A stretch of 64,000 nt of DNA from Erythrobacter ani (GCF_019204025.1 NZ_JAGSPB010000001.1:992001-1056000); one strand, 5' to 3'; counted from the first letter of the stretch, positions 8,485 through 18,540 are shown. Made by a program: numbers and translations. Notes: generated from the sequence alone by a model not told the origin.

Positions 8485-9504
8485 ATGAGCGTGCTGTGGC
8501 AAACGGCCTTCGTTTTCCTGCTCGCGGCGGCTGCGGTCTGGTGGGCAGGCACCCGGCTCCCCGCCTATGTTGTCGCGCTGAGCGAAAAAACCGGCGTCGG
8601 ACAGGGGCTTGCGGGAATGCTGGTGCTCGGCGGCATTACTTCGCTGCCGGAATTGGCCACCGGGACCACGGCGGCGGCCATCGGCGTGCCGCTTTTGTCG
8701 CTCAACGACATTCTGGGCAGCGCGAGTCTCAACCTTCTCCTTCTCGCACTTGCAGATATGACGCTGGGGAAAAAGTCGCTGACGTCTGTCGTCGCAAGGC
8801 CGGTCACGCTGATCCAGGGCGTCCTGGGTATGACCCTGTTCGCGTTCGTCGGTGCGGCGATCGGTATTGGTGGCGGCGATTTCGGCGGCCCCGTCAGTCT
8901 TTGGTCGATCGCTGTCTTTGCCGCAGTTTTGGTTGCGCTCTTTATTTCCGGCCGAGCGGAACGCCGACCGATGTGGCAAGTCATCAATCCACCGGATCTA
9001 GAGGTGGCCGAAGAAACGCGTGAGAAATCGATATCGACGAGAAGGCTGGCGTTGATACTGATCGGGCTGGCATCGGTTATTCTCGTCGGGGGAGTGACGC
9101 TCGCCAATGCGGGTGAAGCGATTGCCAGAGAAACCGGGTTGGGCGAAGGCGTCGTCGGTCTGTTGATCATCGCGGCAGCGACTTCGCTTCCTGAAGCGAG
9201 CGCCATCATCGGGGCGATGCGTCACAAGCGCTACGAACTGGCGATTGGCGAGATATTCGGGTCGAACATGTTCAATCTCGCGATCATTCTCGCAATCGAC
9301 CTGGTCGCACCAGGCCAGGGAGTCATCGAGCAAGCGGGAGGCTTTGAAATTGCCGCAGCCATGCTGGCGCTGGTCTTGACGGGAATCTTCGTGATCGGCC
9401 TGATCGAAAGGCGCGACAGGACCGTCCTTCGTATGGGGCAGGATTCAATCGCTGCAATTCTCGTCTATTTCGGAGGCGTGGCTGCGCTTTTGTCACTAGC
9501 GTAA
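8485..9504 (+). CDS. Sodium/calcium (CaCA-family) antiporter
   Basis: This 339-residue inner-membrane protein has about ten hydrophobic segments and the two inverted alpha-repeats of cation/Ca2+ exchangers: GGITSLPELATG...LNDILGSASLN near residues 50-85 and AAATSLPEASAII...GEIFGSNMFNLA near 230-265. A cytoplasmic linker separates the halves (about residues 160-190). It should exchange Ca2+ (or a similar divalent ion) for Na+ or H+. It has its own island-motif promoter. With the Ca2+-type ATPase at 19333 and the MgtC/DUF4010 protein at 33913 it makes a third ion-handling protein in the same putative regulon. No strong ribosome-binding site is seen before the ATG. Confidence 0.87.
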   Translation: MSVLWQTAFVFLLAAAAVWWAGTRLPAYVVALSEKTGVGQGLAGMLVLGGITSLPELATGTTAAAIGVPLLSLNDILGSASLNLLLLALADMTLGKKSLTSVVARPVTLIQGVLGMTLFAFVGAAIGIGGGDFGGPVSLWSIAVFAAVLVALFISGRAERRPMWQVINPPDLEVAEETREKSISTRRLALILIGLASVILVGGVTLANAGEAIARETGLGEGVVGLLIIAAATSLPEASAIIGAMRHKRYELAIGEIFGSNMFNLAIILAIDLVAPGQGVIEQAGGFEIAAAMLALVLTGIFVIGLIERRDRTVLRMGQDSIAAILVYFGGVAALLSLA

Positions 9505-9522
9505 TAGCAATGAACCTTCGGC

Positions 9523-9539
9523 ATTTACGTAAGGCGCTG
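9523..9539 (+). promoter_or_regulatory. Island motif before the ABC exporter operon
   Basis: The copy ATTTACGTAAGGCGCTG ends 53 bp before the ATG at 9593. It overlaps a possible GTG start at 9539, which argues against that longer start. Confidence 0.55.
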
Positions 9540-9592
9540 TGACCCGTGCCGGTTATTCTGGCGTCATGCAGGCCAATACGGAAAACAGCACC

Positions 9593-10306
9593 ATGCAGTT
9601 GGAGCGGAATGCTTTTTCCGGACACGACCTGCGCAAGATATATGTCACCGGCGAGACCGAAGTGCATGCCTTGCGGGGCGTCGATTTCGACATCAAGAAG
9701 GGCGAGAGCCTCGTTTTGCTGGGACCATCCGGGAGCGGGAAATCGACACTGCTCAACATCGTTGGCGGGCTGGACCGGCCAACCTCGGGCACGCTGCATT
9801 ATGACGAGATCGAGCTGACCGCACTCGACGATCGCGATCTTACGCGGTTTCGGCGCGCGAATATCGGTTTCATTTTCCAGTTCTACAACCTCATCCCCAG
9901 CCTCACGGCAGAAGAGAATGTGCGCCTGGTCACCGACATCGCCAGCAACCCTATGGACCCGGGAGAGGCGCTGGCTCTTGTCGGGCTTGCGGACCGCAAA
10001 CATCACTACCCCGCCCAGCTTTCAGGCGGTGAACAACAGCGCGTCGCCGTAGCCCGCGCGATCGCAAAGCAGCCCAGCGTGCTCCTCTGCGACGAACCCA
10101 CCGGCGCTCTCGACAGTCGGACCGGGGTGCGCGTGCTCGAGACACTTGAACAGGCCAATCGCGAACTTGGTACCACTTTGCTCATTATCACTCACAATGC
10201 CGGGATCGCCGCGATGGCCGATCGCGTGTTCCACTTTCTCGACGGCAGGATCGCGCGGATCGAGACCAATACACACCGTATCAGCCCATCGGAGATCAGC
10301 TGGTGA
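9593..10306 (+). CDS. ABC transporter ATPase, LolD/MacB type
   Basis: This ABC ATPase has a Walker [16 protein letters not shown]-loop [18 protein letters not shown], signature LSGGEQQR, Walker [12 protein letters not shown] and H-loop ITHNAGIA. The sequence type is that of MacB/LolD/DevA ATPases that power lipid or substrate extrusion with FtsX-like permeases. In-frame starts exist at 9539, 9566 and 9593; 9593 is preferred because the regulatory motif would otherwise run into the gene. It overlaps the permease by GTGA. A three-gene exporter with permease and HlyD-like adaptor follows. Confidence 0.92.
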   Translation: MQLERNAFSGHDLRKIYVTGETEVHALRGVDFDIKKGESLVLLGPSGSGKSTLLNIVGGLDRPTSGTLHYDEIELTALDDRDLTRFRRANIGFIFQFYNLIPSLTAEENVRLVTDIASNPMDPGEALALVGLADRKHHYPAQLSGGEQQRVAVARAIAKQPSVLLCDEPTGALDSRTGVRVLETLEQANRELGTTLLIITHNAGIAAMADRVFHFLDGRIARIETNTHRISPSEISW

Positions 10307-12666
10307 GAGCGCTCGATCTCAAGCTTATGCGCGACCTGTGGCGCATGCGGGGACAGGCGCTGGCCATTGCGGTCGTGCTGGCTGCGGCCTCAGCGACATT
10401 CATCCTTTCGATGGGCGTCCATCGGTCGCTCTATGAAACGCGCGAGGCCTATTACTCGGAAAACAATTTCGGTGACGTCTTTGCTAACATGACCCGTGCG
10501 CCGCGAAGCGTTCTTGACCAGGTTTCGGCGATCGAAGGCGTCCAGCAGGCTCAGGGGTCGATCGTGCAATATGCAATCCTCGATTTCCCAAACCGGATCG
10601 AAGCGGTGCGCGCGCTCCTGCAATCGGTCGATGAGCGCGGCCGCGACAGGATCAATCTCGTCAGCCTCAAGACAGGCCGAATGCCGGCGCCCGGCCAACC
10701 CGAAGAGGTCGTCGCTGACGAGGCCTTTGCCTTGGCGAACAATGTCGTCCTTGGTCACGAGTTCGATGCAATCATCTACGGCCGCATGCAACGCCTGAAG
10801 GTCGTGGGAATTGGACTTGCGCCAAATTACGTCAACGCTCTGGCTCCCGGCGACATTATTCCCGACGATACGCGCTTCGGGGTGTTCTGGATGGGCGAAG
10901 AGGCGCTTGAGGCCGCGACCGACCGGACCGAGGCGATTAACACACTGTCCGTAAAGCTGCAGCGCGACGCATCGCAAGCGGACGTGATCCGCGCCATCGA
11001 TCGCATTCTCGAACCTTACGGCGGGACGGGAGCCTTCGACCGTGACGACCATCCCAGCCACGTTTTTCTCGACAGCGAGCTCGACCAGCTCGAAGCCATG
11101 GTCAAGATATTCCCGCCCGTTTTCCTGCTGGTGGCCACGTTCTTAGTTTATGTTGTGCTTGGCCGAATGATCCGAACGCAGCGCTCGCTTATCGGACTGT
11201 TCAAGGCGTTCGGCTATTCGGATGCGGCTATTGCGGGCCACTACCTCAAATTCGCGATCGCCATTGCGATACTGGCTACCATTCTGGGTGCGATAGCGGG
11301 CGTATGGATGGCTCGCGAACTGACAGAGCTTTATGCGCGTTATTACCACTTCCCGATCCTGCGGTTCAGCTTCGAACCGAGCGTCTTTTTTGGCGCCAGC
11401 GCTTTGGCGGTCGCTTCGGCTGCGGTCGGCGCGGTCAGCGGGGTTTGGTCGGCCGCGCGGCTCACTCCTGCCGTCGCCATGTCGCCTCCCCCGCCGCCGG
11501 TCTACCGTGCGGGGATGGTGGAGCGAATTGGCCAGAACGCAGGGTTCTCCGCAATCGGGCATATGATCGTGCGGCATATCGCCCGATGGCCCGCACGCTC
11601 TTCAATGACGATTGGCGGGGTGGCGCTTTCGATAGGGCTGCTGTTCTCCACCTTGCAATTTATCGATTCCAGCGAATTCATGCTCGAGTCCTACTTCTTC
11701 CGGTCGCAACAACAGGACATCTCTGTCACCTTCACCGAAGCGCGGAATGAGGACGTGCTGTTTGAATTGCGACAGATGCCCGGCGTTTTGCGCGTTGAGC
11801 CGGTGCGCGGTCTCAGCGTCGAGATGAACCATGGAAATCGCCTTGAACGCACCGCACTCGAAGCGATCCCGCCAAGTGCAAAACTGACCGCGCGGATCGA
11901 CCAGGATGGGAACGTGATTTCAATGCCGCCAGGCGGGCTCATGCTCAGCCGCCAACTCGCCGATCAGCTCAAAGTCGATCCGGGCGACAGTGTATATGTG
12001 AAAATGCTCGGCGGCCGGCGGACCGAGGCGATGCTTCCCGTCGGCGCGACGGTAGACGAATTCATTGGCGCGCGCGCATATGCGACGAACGAGACGATCG
12101 AAAAGCTCGCCCGCGATGGTGCGCCGGTTGGCGCTGCGTTGCTGCTCATCGATCCCGCTGAACGCGATAATATCCTTACAGTGCTCAAAACAATGCCAGC
12201 AGTGCTGAGCATTGGCGACCGTGATCTTGAAATGTCGCGTTTCGAAGAGATGATCGACGACAACATCAACACCATGCTCACGTTCTATATCGCTTTCGCG
12301 TCCGCGATTGCCGTAGGGGTGGTGTACAACAGCGCGCGCATCCTTTTTTCCGAGCGCGCACATGAACTCGCGACTTTGAGGGTGCTCGGCTACCACCGGT
12401 TAGAAGTGGCGGTAGTCTTGATCGGCGAGATTGCCCTGCTGGTTGTGATCTCGGTACCCGTGGGTCTCATGATCGGATTTTGGCTCGCCCAGCTGATGCT
12501 GCGTATGTTCGGGTCCGACCTGTTTCGCCTACCCTTTGCCCCTGCCAATGCGACCTATGGCGAAGCCGCAATAGTCGTCCTGATCGCCGCCCTGCTCACT
12601 GCGGTCATTGTGGCGCGGCGGGTGATGCGGCTCGATATGGTTCGAGTGTTGAAGGCGCGCGACTGA
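10303..12666 (+). CDS. FtsX-family ABC permease
   Basis: This 787-residue inner-membrane permease starts at a GTG that overlaps the ATPase stop. It shows an N-terminal membrane segment, a large periplasmic domain (about residues 45-260), three membrane helices with [18 protein letters not shown], a second periplasmic domain, and a final FtsX core with [18 protein letters not shown]. This duplicated FtsX layout is usual for DevC/MacB-like and lipoprotein-type exporters. No outer-membrane partner is encoded nearby. The substrate is unknown; export of a lipid, peptide or small toxic compound is possible. Confidence 0.9.
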   Translation: MRALDLKLMRDLWRMRGQALAIAVVLAAASATFILSMGVHRSLYETREAYYSENNFGDVFANMTRAPRSVLDQVSAIEGVQQAQGSIVQYAILDFPNRIEAVRALLQSVDERGRDRINLVSLKTGRMPAPGQPEEVVADEAFALANNVVLGHEFDAIIYGRMQRLKVVGIGLAPNYVNALAPGDIIPDDTRFGVFWMGEEALEAATDRTEAINTLSVKLQRDASQADVIRAIDRILEPYGGTGAFDRDDHPSHVFLDSELDQLEAMVKIFPPVFLLVATFLVYVVLGRMIRTQRSLIGLFKAFGYSDAAIAGHYLKFAIAIAILATILGAIAGVWMARELTELYARYYHFPILRFSFEPSVFFGASALAVASAAVGAVSGVWSAARLTPAVAMSPPPPPVYRAGMVERIGQNAGFSAIGHMIVRHIARWPARSSMTIGGVALSIGLLFSTLQFIDSSEFMLESYFFRSQQQDISVTFTEARNEDVLFELRQMPGVLRVEPVRGLSVEMNHGNRLERTALEAIPPSAKLTARIDQDGNVISMPPGGLMLSRQLADQLKVDPGDSVYVKMLGGRRTEAMLPVGATVDEFIGARAYATNETIEKLARDGAPVGAALLLIDPAERDNILTVLKTMPAVLSIGDRDLEMSRFEEMIDDNINTMLTFYIAFASAIAVGVVYNSARILFSERAHELATLRVLGYHRLEVAVVLIGEIALLVVISVPVGLMIGFWLAQLMLRMFGSDLFRLPFAPANATYGEAAIVVLIAALLTAVIVARRVMRLDMVRVLKARD

Positions 12667-13823
12667 TGATCGAACGGATCAAGAGCTGGCGATGGGCCAT
12701 TTTGATCGCGGTATTGCTGATCGCAGGGTTGGTATATTCGCTGTGGCCCGAAGCGGTGGCAGTCGATACGGACACGGTGTCACGCGGGGAAATGTCGGTG
12801 GGCATTACAGATGACGGGGTGACGCGGGCGGAGGAAATGTTTGTCGTTTCCGCCCCCGTCACGGGTTTCTTGTCACGCATCGAACTCGAGCCGGGCGATA
12901 CGGTCAGCCGAGGCACGCTGATCACACGGATGACGGGGCGGCCGTCCAGTCCGCTGGACCAGCGCACCCGGGACGAAATGCGCGGTGCCTTGGCCGCGGC
13001 AAGTGCGGCTGAAAGCGGTGCGAGTGCAGCCTACGAGCAGTCCATGCGAGATCTCGCCCGTGCGGAAGCGATCTTCAACCGCGGCTTCCTGCCAAAAGCG
13101 CAGCTTGAAGCAGCACGTACACTGGTCGCCACCAATCGTTCTCAGCAACAACAGGCACGCGCAGAAGTTGCACGCCTCCGCTCAATGCTGGCTGATCCCA
13201 GCGGCTCAGGAAGTGGGGGCCCTGTCACTATACGCGCGCCTGCGCCGGGCAAAGTCCTGTCGGTGATCAATGAAAGCGAGGGCGTCATCATCGAAGGGAC
13301 CCCGCTGATGACGATCGGCAATCCTGAAACGATCGAAGTGGTCGTGGATCTGCTTTCGCGCGAGGCCGTGCGGGTGAGGGCGGGAAATAGCGTCCGCATA
13401 ACGCAATGGGGCGGGCCCAATCCACTGATCGGTATGGTCGAGCGCATCGAACCCTTCGGCCAGCTAAGGATTTCAGCACTGGGGATCGAAGAGCAGCGGG
13501 TGAACGTCATCATCGGGTTCGAGACAGAATCCGCCGTTCAGGGTGCCCGCTTGGGCCACGGTTATCAGGTCGATGCGACGATCGAGCTCTGGCGAGAGGA
13601 AGCAACGCTTCGAGTGCCCATAGGATCGCTGTTTCGCGGACCGAATGGCGAATGGCAGGTCTTCGCTGTCGAAGACGGGCGAGCCCGTGTGGTTACCGTG
13701 AAGCTCGGGCAGATCAACGATGAGCATGCACAGCTTCTTGATGGGTTGGATGAAAGCGCCACTGTCATCATCAATCCAGGCAGCACTATCGAGGACGGAA
13801 TGCGCGTCGCCCCGCGCGGCTAG
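12666..13823 (+). CDS. HlyD-family periplasmic adaptor (membrane fusion protein)
   Basis: The 385-residue product has one N-terminal membrane anchor (about residues 9-27), a lipoyl-like half motif (APVTGFLSRIELEPGDTVSRGTLI), an alpha-helical hairpin rich in Ala and Gln (about 95-180), the second lipoyl half (IRAPAPGKVLSVINESEGVI) and a beta-barrel/membrane-proximal end. This is the DevB/MacA type of adaptor linking an inner-membrane ABC complex to an outer-membrane channel. The ATG overlaps the permease stop as TGATG; a longer upstream frame to 12480 lies inside the permease and is rejected. It is the last gene of the operon and nearly abuts the convergent lipoprotein gene. Confidence 0.92.
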   Translation: MIERIKSWRWAILIAVLLIAGLVYSLWPEAVAVDTDTVSRGEMSVGITDDGVTRAEEMFVVSAPVTGFLSRIELEPGDTVSRGTLITRMTGRPSSPLDQRTRDEMRGALAAASAAESGASAAYEQSMRDLARAEAIFNRGFLPKAQLEAARTLVATNRSQQQQARAEVARLRSMLADPSGSGSGGPVTIRAPAPGKVLSVINESEGVIIEGTPLMTIGNPETIEVVVDLLSREAVRVRAGNSVRITQWGGPNPLIGMVERIEPFGQLRISALGIEEQRVNVIIGFETESAVQGARLGHGYQVDATIELWREEATLRVPIGSLFRGPNGEWQVFAVEDGRARVVTVKLGQINDEHAQLLDGLDESATVIINPGSTIEDGMRVAPRG

Positions 13824-13825
13824 AC

Positions 13826-14416
13826 TCAATCGTTAGGATATTCGATTTGCGGAGACAGGCGGTCGCGCACCTCAAGCGCGTCGAAACTCCGCAGGTTTCC
13901 ATTAGGCCTTTCACCCTTGCCCATCACGATGTCGGCATTCGCTTCGAACCGCTCGATCATGCGGACGCTGTAGCGGTCCGCCCAGAAAGGATCACCGAAA
14001 TAGGGATACCAATGGTACCAACCGCGTCCGGTGCGGTAATACCGCCAATAGGGCCGCCAATGAGTATGATAGGGCGAATACCAAGGGTCGTAGATCGGAT
14101 CCCGCCGAATCTGCCGCTCGATCTGATGCTCGACTTCGCGATCCTGGATGATGAAGTAGTCATAGCCCTTGAGCAAAGTTAGCTCAGCTGCGCGAAACAG
14201 CAAATAGCTTTCGACCCGCTCCCGAGAGGTGAGACGGTTGCCGGCAAAGCTAACCCGGTAGTGCGTCTCATCAATGCGCAGGTCGGCATAACCGCCCGAC
14301 ACCCGGCTCCCCGCGCTCAACGGCTGGTATGGTGTACTGCTCATCGCGCAGCCGGTCGTTGCCAAGATGATGGCGCTTGCGGTTGTGGCGGCAATCCGGC
14401 GCTTGATCGAAGGCAT
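13826..14416 (-). CDS. CC0125/CC1285-family lipoprotein
   Basis: This 196-residue protein has a signal peptide with lipobox LATTGC (acylated Cys23). The conserved alphaproteobacterial core follows: YRVSFAGNRLTSRERVESYLLFRAAELTLLKGYDYF. A tract very rich in Tyr, Trp and His (about residues 110-145) precedes an end in ADIVMGKGERP. Function is not known; the family sits in the periplasm or outer membrane. A weak match to the island motif (GGTAAATCTCCGGTAG at 14484-14499) lies 67 bp upstream, the usual distance, but its core is altered. Confidence 0.85.
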   Translation of the reverse strand: MPSIKRRIAATTASAIILATTGCAMSSTPYQPLSAGSRVSGGYADLRIDETHYRVSFAGNRLTSRERVESYLLFRAAELTLLKGYDYFIIQDREVEHQIERQIRRDPIYDPWYSPYHTHWRPYWRYYRTGRGWYHWYPYFGDPFWADRYSVRMIERFEANADIVMGKGERPNGNLRSFDALEVRDRLSPQIEYPND

Positions 14417-14507
14417 GGCTCGCGCTCCTCAGGTTCTGCAAAACCGAGCAAAAGTGTGCGCCGCCCCTCACGCGGGGCCTATAGGTAAATCTCCGGTAGC
14501 GATGTGA

Positions 14508-16280
14508 TTAGATCAGCCCGCGAGCATGCCAATGATCCTCGCCCTCCGGATCGGCGTCCGCCTGTTGGATCAGCTGCGCGATCGCTTTGTCTTGAGAAAG
14601 AAAGATCTTCCCGTGCAGTTCCTCGAGAATTCCGCTCCGCTTGAGCCCATCCATCACCGGACCCTTAACTTCGGAAAGGTGAAGGCTGATCCCTGCATCG
14701 GCCAAACGGTGATTGATTGCCTCGAGACTTTCGAGGCCCGAGGCGTCGATCGAATTGACTGCCGAACACAGCAGCACCACGTGGCGCAGCTCGGGCTTCT
14801 CCACCATTCTTTCAAGAACGTATTCCTCTAGCCAGCGGGCGTTGAGGAAGGTGAGGCTTTCGTCGATCCGGATCGACAGAATGTGCGGCCAGGTGATCAC
14901 CTCATGCCGGTCGATATTGCGATAATGTTCAGTGCCGGGAACCCTGCCGACTACCGCCGCATGGGGTCTGGATGCCTTCCATAAATAGAGGATCAAACCT
15001 GTCGAGACGCCGGTAATGACACCAATTTCCACACCCATCGCCAAAGTCATCGCAATGGTGGCTATATGGGCGGAAAAGTCGCTTTTGGAATATCGCCACA
15101 GGTGGAACGGGGTCTTCACGTCGATCAGGCCGAGCACCGCTACGATGATGGTCGCGGCAAGAGTGGCGACTGGGAGCGAGAATAACAGCGGGGTCAGGAA
15201 TACCGACGCGAGCGCAATACCGACAGCAGTATAGGCTCCTGCGGCAGGGGTGCGCGCACCGGCATCGAAATTGACGACCGACCGAGCGAAGCCGCCGGTA
15301 ACCGGGTACCCGCCGGAAAAGGCCGCCGCAATATTGCTTGCACCAAGGCCCAGCAATTCCTGATCCGGAGATATCCTTTGGCGGCGCTTCGCTGCAAGTG
15401 TCTGCGCGACCGAGACGCTTTCAACGAAGCCTATGATCGAAATCAGCAGCGCGGGCAGCCATAGCTGGCTCCACAATCCGAGATTTACTACCGGAGCGGC
15501 GAAGGGAGGCAAGCCGCTTGGGATGGCGCCAACGACCGCAACGCCGCGTTCTTCGAGCTCACCAAAAACGACTGCAAAGATCGCAGCAACAACCGCCAGA
15601 ATAGGGCCGGCCTTGGCGAGAATATCGGCCACGCCCGGTTTCAGGCCCAAGCGGATCAAGGCAGGCTTTGCACCCTTGCGTACCCAGAACAGGAAAACGA
15701 GGCTGGAGACCCCGACCATGATGGTCGAAACATTGAAGGTGCCGATATTTGAAACGGTCCTTTCGACCAATTCAGGTAAGTTGTCCCCTCCCCCTGGAAT
15801 CCCGAGAATATGGCGCAGCTGGCTGGTCGCGATGAGCATCCCGCTTGCAGTGATGAAGCCCGATATCACGGGGTGCGACAAGAGGTTGGCGAGGAATCCG
15901 GCGCGTATGAAGCCAAGGATGGCAAGCATAATGCCCGACAGCATCGCGAGCGCGATGGCGGCTTCGAGATATTCCGGCGTTCCGGGCGCCGCGACGCTTC
16001 CCGCAGCCGATGCCGTCATCAGTGAGATCACCGCAACGGGTCCGACTGCCAGTGTCCGACTTGTGCCAAGCAAGGCATACGCAGCGAGCGGCAGGATCGA
16101 CGCGTACAACCCAACCACAGGCGGCAGTCCGGCAAGCAGCGCATAAGCAAGGCTCTGCGGGATCAGCATGATGGTTACGATCACGGCGGCCATCATATCG
16201 CTGCCTAGTGCAGCGCGATCATAGCGCCTGCCCCAATCGAGGATCGGCAGATAGCGCGCCAGAATGGAGGATCTATCCAT
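14508..16280 (-). CDS. SulP-family anion/sulfate permease with STAS domain
   Basis: This 590-residue permease has an N-terminal SulP/SLC26 membrane domain (about residues 25-420, starting with the signature ADMMAA-like DMMAAVIVTIMLIPQSLAYA). A cytosolic STAS domain follows (about 455-560) with VVLLCSAVNSIDASGLESLEAI. It would carry sulfate, bicarbonate or another oxyanion. The gene begins 9 bp after a YeeE/YedE-like gene and closes the bigR-blh operon. In the operons I know from Xylella and Agrobacterium a TauE-type sulfite exporter occupies this place, so exporting sulfite or sulfate, or balancing sulfur import, is a reasonable inference. Confidence 0.9.
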   Translation of the reverse strand: MDRSSILARYLPILDWGRRYDRAALGSDMMAAVIVTIMLIPQSLAYALLAGLPPVVGLYASILPLAAYALLGTSRTLAVGPVAVISLMTASAAGSVAAPGTPEYLEAAIALAMLSGIMLAILGFIRAGFLANLLSHPVISGFITASGMLIATSQLRHILGIPGGGDNLPELVERTVSNIGTFNVSTIMVGVSSLVFLFWVRKGAKPALIRLGLKPGVADILAKAGPILAVVAAIFAVVFGELEERGVAVVGAIPSGLPPFAAPVVNLGLWSQLWLPALLISIIGFVESVSVAQTLAAKRRQRISPDQELLGLGASNIAAAFSGGYPVTGGFARSVVNFDAGARTPAAGAYTAVGIALASVFLTPLLFSLPVATLAATIIVAVLGLIDVKTPFHLWRYSKSDFSAHIATIAMTLAMGVEIGVITGVSTGLILYLWKASRPHAAVVGRVPGTEHYRNIDRHEVITWPHILSIRIDESLTFLNARWLEEYVLERMVEKPELRHVVLLCSAVNSIDASGLESLEAINHRLADAGISLHLSEVKGPVMDGLKRSGILEELHGKIFLSQDKAIAQLIQQADADPEGEDHWHARGLI

Positions 16281-16289
16281 GCACGAGCG

Positions 16290-16727
16290 TCAGGCGATCG
16301 ATTTCCGGGTTTCGATGAGATCAGTCGAAAATCGATGCAGAAACATGCCTGCGAGCATCGCAGCAGAAAACACGATCGGCTGCCAGTCTCCGAAAGCGAT
16401 GCCTGCTATGGCTGGACCCGGACAGTATCCCACCAGTCCCCACCCCGCACCGAAAATCGTCGCTCCAGCGATCAATTTGCGATCGATAATCCGGTTTTCC
16501 GGTATGAAGAAGCGACCGTCGAGCAGCGGCTGGCGCAAGCGGTTTGAGATGGAGTAAGCGATGGCCGAGGGAATAATCGCCCCGGCCATTACGAAGGCGA
16601 GCGCAGGGTCCCAGCTTCCGAAGATGTCCAGAAAGGCGAGCACGCGTGCAGGATTGACCATATCCGAAACCGCAAGTCCGGCGCCGAACAGGATACCCGT
16701 AGCGAGAGCGATCACTGTCTGCCGCAT
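16290..16727 (-). CDS. YeeE/YedE-family (DUF6691-type) membrane protein, second half
   Basis: This 145-residue membrane protein has about four hydrophobic segments. It carries FGAGLAVSDMVNPARVLAFLDIFGSWDP and GAGWGLVGYCPGPAI, the GxxxGxCPGP cysteine motif of YeeE/YedE proteins, which import thiosulfate or move sulfur species. It pairs with the 146-residue gene just upstream, four bases apart, as the usual split YeeE pair. The ATG at 16727 is chosen because a longer frame to 16865 runs into the neighbour with no family similarity. It is part of the persulfide-detoxification operon. Confidence 0.9.
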   Translation of the reverse strand: MRQTVIALATGILFGAGLAVSDMVNPARVLAFLDIFGSWDPALAFVMAGAIIPSAIAYSISNRLRQPLLDGRFFIPENRIIDRKLIAGATIFGAGWGLVGYCPGPAIAGIAFGDWQPIVFSAAMLAGMFLHRFSTDLIETRKSIA

Positions 16728-16731
16728 GATC

Positions 16732-17172
16732 CTATGCTCCCACCACCATGTACCGCGCGACCGCGACGACGAAAAAACCTGCCAGCATGAATGAGGCCGT
16801 CGCTGCCAGCGATCGCGGGGAAAGACGCGAGACACCGCACACGCCATGCCCGCTCGTGCACCCATTGCCCATGCGCGTACCGTAACCGACGAGCAGACCC
16901 GCTACGATCAACAGGGGCACAGACGTGGTCACAGCAATATCGGGCGACCGGATCCAGAAACCGACAATGAGCGCGCCAAGCGGCAGGCCGAGAACAAAGG
17001 CGAGAGCTTGTTGCCGCGGAATGCCGGTGTCGGCGATGCCAGTAGCACGGGCGACCATACCGCTGATCCCCGCGATACGACCGGAAAACAACAGCAGCAC
17101 TGCCGCTGCCAAGCCGATTAGCAAGCCGCCTCCTAAAGCGACCAACGGATCGAGGGGTGCGGGTGTCGTCAT
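16732..17172 (-). CDS. YeeE/YedE-family membrane protein, first half
   Basis: The 146-residue product has four hydrophobic segments and the motif GNGCTSGHGVCGVSRLSPRS (about residues 102-121), the cysteine-bearing signature of sulfur transporters of the YeeE/YedE group. GGGGAG lies upstream of the start. With the next gene it probably makes a two-component sulfur channel. Its position between the persulfide dioxygenase and SulP genes supports a role in moving thiosulfate or persulfide-derived sulfur. Confidence 0.9.
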   Translation of the reverse strand: MTTPAPLDPLVALGGGLLIGLAAAVLLLFSGRIAGISGMVARATGIADTGIPRQQALAFVLGLPLGALIVGFWIRSPDIAVTTSVPLLIVAGLLVGYGTRMGNGCTSGHGVCGVSRLSPRSLAATASFMLAGFFVVAVARYMVVGA

Positions 17173-17186
17173 TGTCTCTGTCTCCC

Positions 17187-18122
17187 CTAAAGGCTGTTCA
17201 GCGGCAGCTTCAGATAGCGTGTGCCGTTATCTTCTGGCTCGGGCAGGTGTCCTGCGCGCATATTGATCTGTATCGAGGGCAAGATCAGACGCGGCATGCC
17301 AAGTGTCGCATCGCGCGCGGTGCGCATGGCTACGAAATCGTCTTCGTCGATGCCATCATGCGCATGGACGTTACGCGCACGCTGAGCGCCGATCGTCGTC
17401 TCCCAAACGAACTTGTTGCGACCGGGCGCTTTGTAATCATGGCAGAGGAACACGCGGGTGTCTTCAGGGAGCGCCATCAATCGGCGGATCGAGCGGAACA
17501 GCGTTCGAGCATCACCACCAGGGAAATCCGCGCGCGCGGTGCCGTAATCCGGCATGAACATGGTGTCGCCCACAAACACCGCATCGCCGACGACATAGGC
17601 GAGGTCAGCAGGGGTGTGGCCCGGAACATGGAGCGCAATGAACTCAAGCTCGCCTAGCGACAAGGTTTCACCGTCTTCTATTAGCCGATCAAACTGCGAG
17701 CCATCGCGGACGAACGCGGCGCTCTCATTGAAGACTTTCCCGAAAACCTCCTGCACCGTCAGGATTTCGCGCCCGATCACAATCTCACCGCCCACTTCGC
17801 CCTGCAAATAGGGCGCAGCCGAAAGATGATCGGCGTGTGCGTGAGTTTCGAGGATAAAGTCGACTTCAAGACCGCCTTCACGAATATAAGCGATCATCTG
17901 ATCTGCGAACTCAGTCGCAGTGCGACCTGAAGGTTGGTCGAAATCGAGCACTGAATCGATGATCGCTGCGCTTTTGGTGGCGGGATCGTGCACGACGTAG
18001 GATGCAGTGAAAGTCGGCTCGTGAAAGAAACCTCTCACGACCGGAGCATCCTGCTCGCCGCGTAAAGTCTGAGCGACGAGGTCGGCCGCTTGCGCTATGT
18101 TGGGATCGGATTTCATCTTCAT
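17187..18122 (-). CDS. blh: Persulfide dioxygenase-like metallo-beta-lactamase protein (Blh)
   Basis: This 311-residue protein carries the metal motif THAHADH (H94, H96, D98, H99), the HVPGHTPAD His, and GDTMFMPDYGTARADFPGGD with the bridging Asp. These are hallmarks of ETHE1/Blh persulfide dioxygenases, which oxidise glutathione persulfide to sulfite with O2. The start may be 18122 or 18116 (MKSDPN); a TTG at 18125 is less likely. It is the second gene after the BigR-like repressor, 66 bp downstream of it, as in the bigR operons of Xylella and Agrobacterium. Requirement for O2 is notable beside a hypoxia regulon. Confidence 0.88.
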   Translation of the reverse strand: MKMKSDPNIAQAADLVAQTLRGEQDAPVVRGFFHEPTFTASYVVHDPATKSAAIIDSVLDFDQPSGRTATEFADQMIAYIREGGLEVDFILETHAHADHLSAAPYLQGEVGGEIVIGREILTVQEVFGKVFNESAAFVRDGSQFDRLIEDGETLSLGELEFIALHVPGHTPADLAYVVGDAVFVGDTMFMPDYGTARADFPGGDARTLFRSIRRLMALPEDTRVFLCHDYKAPGRNKFVWETTIGAQRARNVHAHDGIDEDDFVAMRTARDATLGMPRLILPSIQINMRAGHLPEPEDNGTRYLKLPLNSL

Positions 18123-18188
18123 CAAATTCCATAGTTCGTGACGGTCACATCGCCCGACCTTGGGGCCACGCGCGATACGGATTGGTCC

Positions 18189-18524
18189 TTATCGATCGTC
18201 GTGCTCTTCGCTTGGACAAAACAGATCATGCAGGGTTTCGAGAATGCGTTCGGCGCGGGGGTCTGCGATGCAATAAAACAAAGTCTGCGCCTCGCGGCGA
18301 TAGGCCACGAGGCCCTGTTCGCGCAGCTTGGCCAAGTGTTGCGACAACGCGGACTGGCTAATCCCCACTCGCTCGACCAATTGCCCCACGGAGAGTTCAC
18401 GTGCCTCGACTAGGTGGCACAGTACCAACAGCCGCGGACGATTTGAAAGTGCGCGCAAAAATTCGGCCGCTTCACCCGCTTTGGCGCGCATCTCATCGAG
18501 TTCTAGAAGTCGTACCGTAGCCAT
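18189..18524 (-). CDS. bigR: BigR/SqrR-type ArsR-family persulfide-sensing repressor
   Basis: This 111-residue winged-helix protein of the ArsR/SmtB family has the helix-turn-helix VGISQSALSQHLAKLREQGLV (about residues 53-73). Two cysteines, C36 in LVLCHLVE and C103 in LFCPSEE, lie at the positions used by BigR (Cys42/Cys108) and SqrR (Cys41/Cys107). There they form a tetrasulfide link when persulfides rise and release DNA. A third cysteine, C85, is extra. It is the first gene of the operon with blh, two YeeE/YedE halves and sulP, and should repress them. It has no island motif, so it appears to be regulated independently. Confidence 0.9.
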   Translation of the reverse strand: MATVRLLELDEMRAKAGEAAEFLRALSNRPRLLVLCHLVEARELSVGQLVERVGISQSALSQHLAKLREQGLVAYRREAQTLFYCIADPRAERILETLHDLFCPSEEHDDR

Positions 18525-18540
18525 GACCTCTATATATGCG

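Noticed and set aside
14484..14499. GGTAAATCTCCGGTAG as another motif copy before the CC0125-type lipoprotein gene
   Set aside because: The distance fits (67 bp), but the TACG core is altered, so it was not counted in the regulon list.
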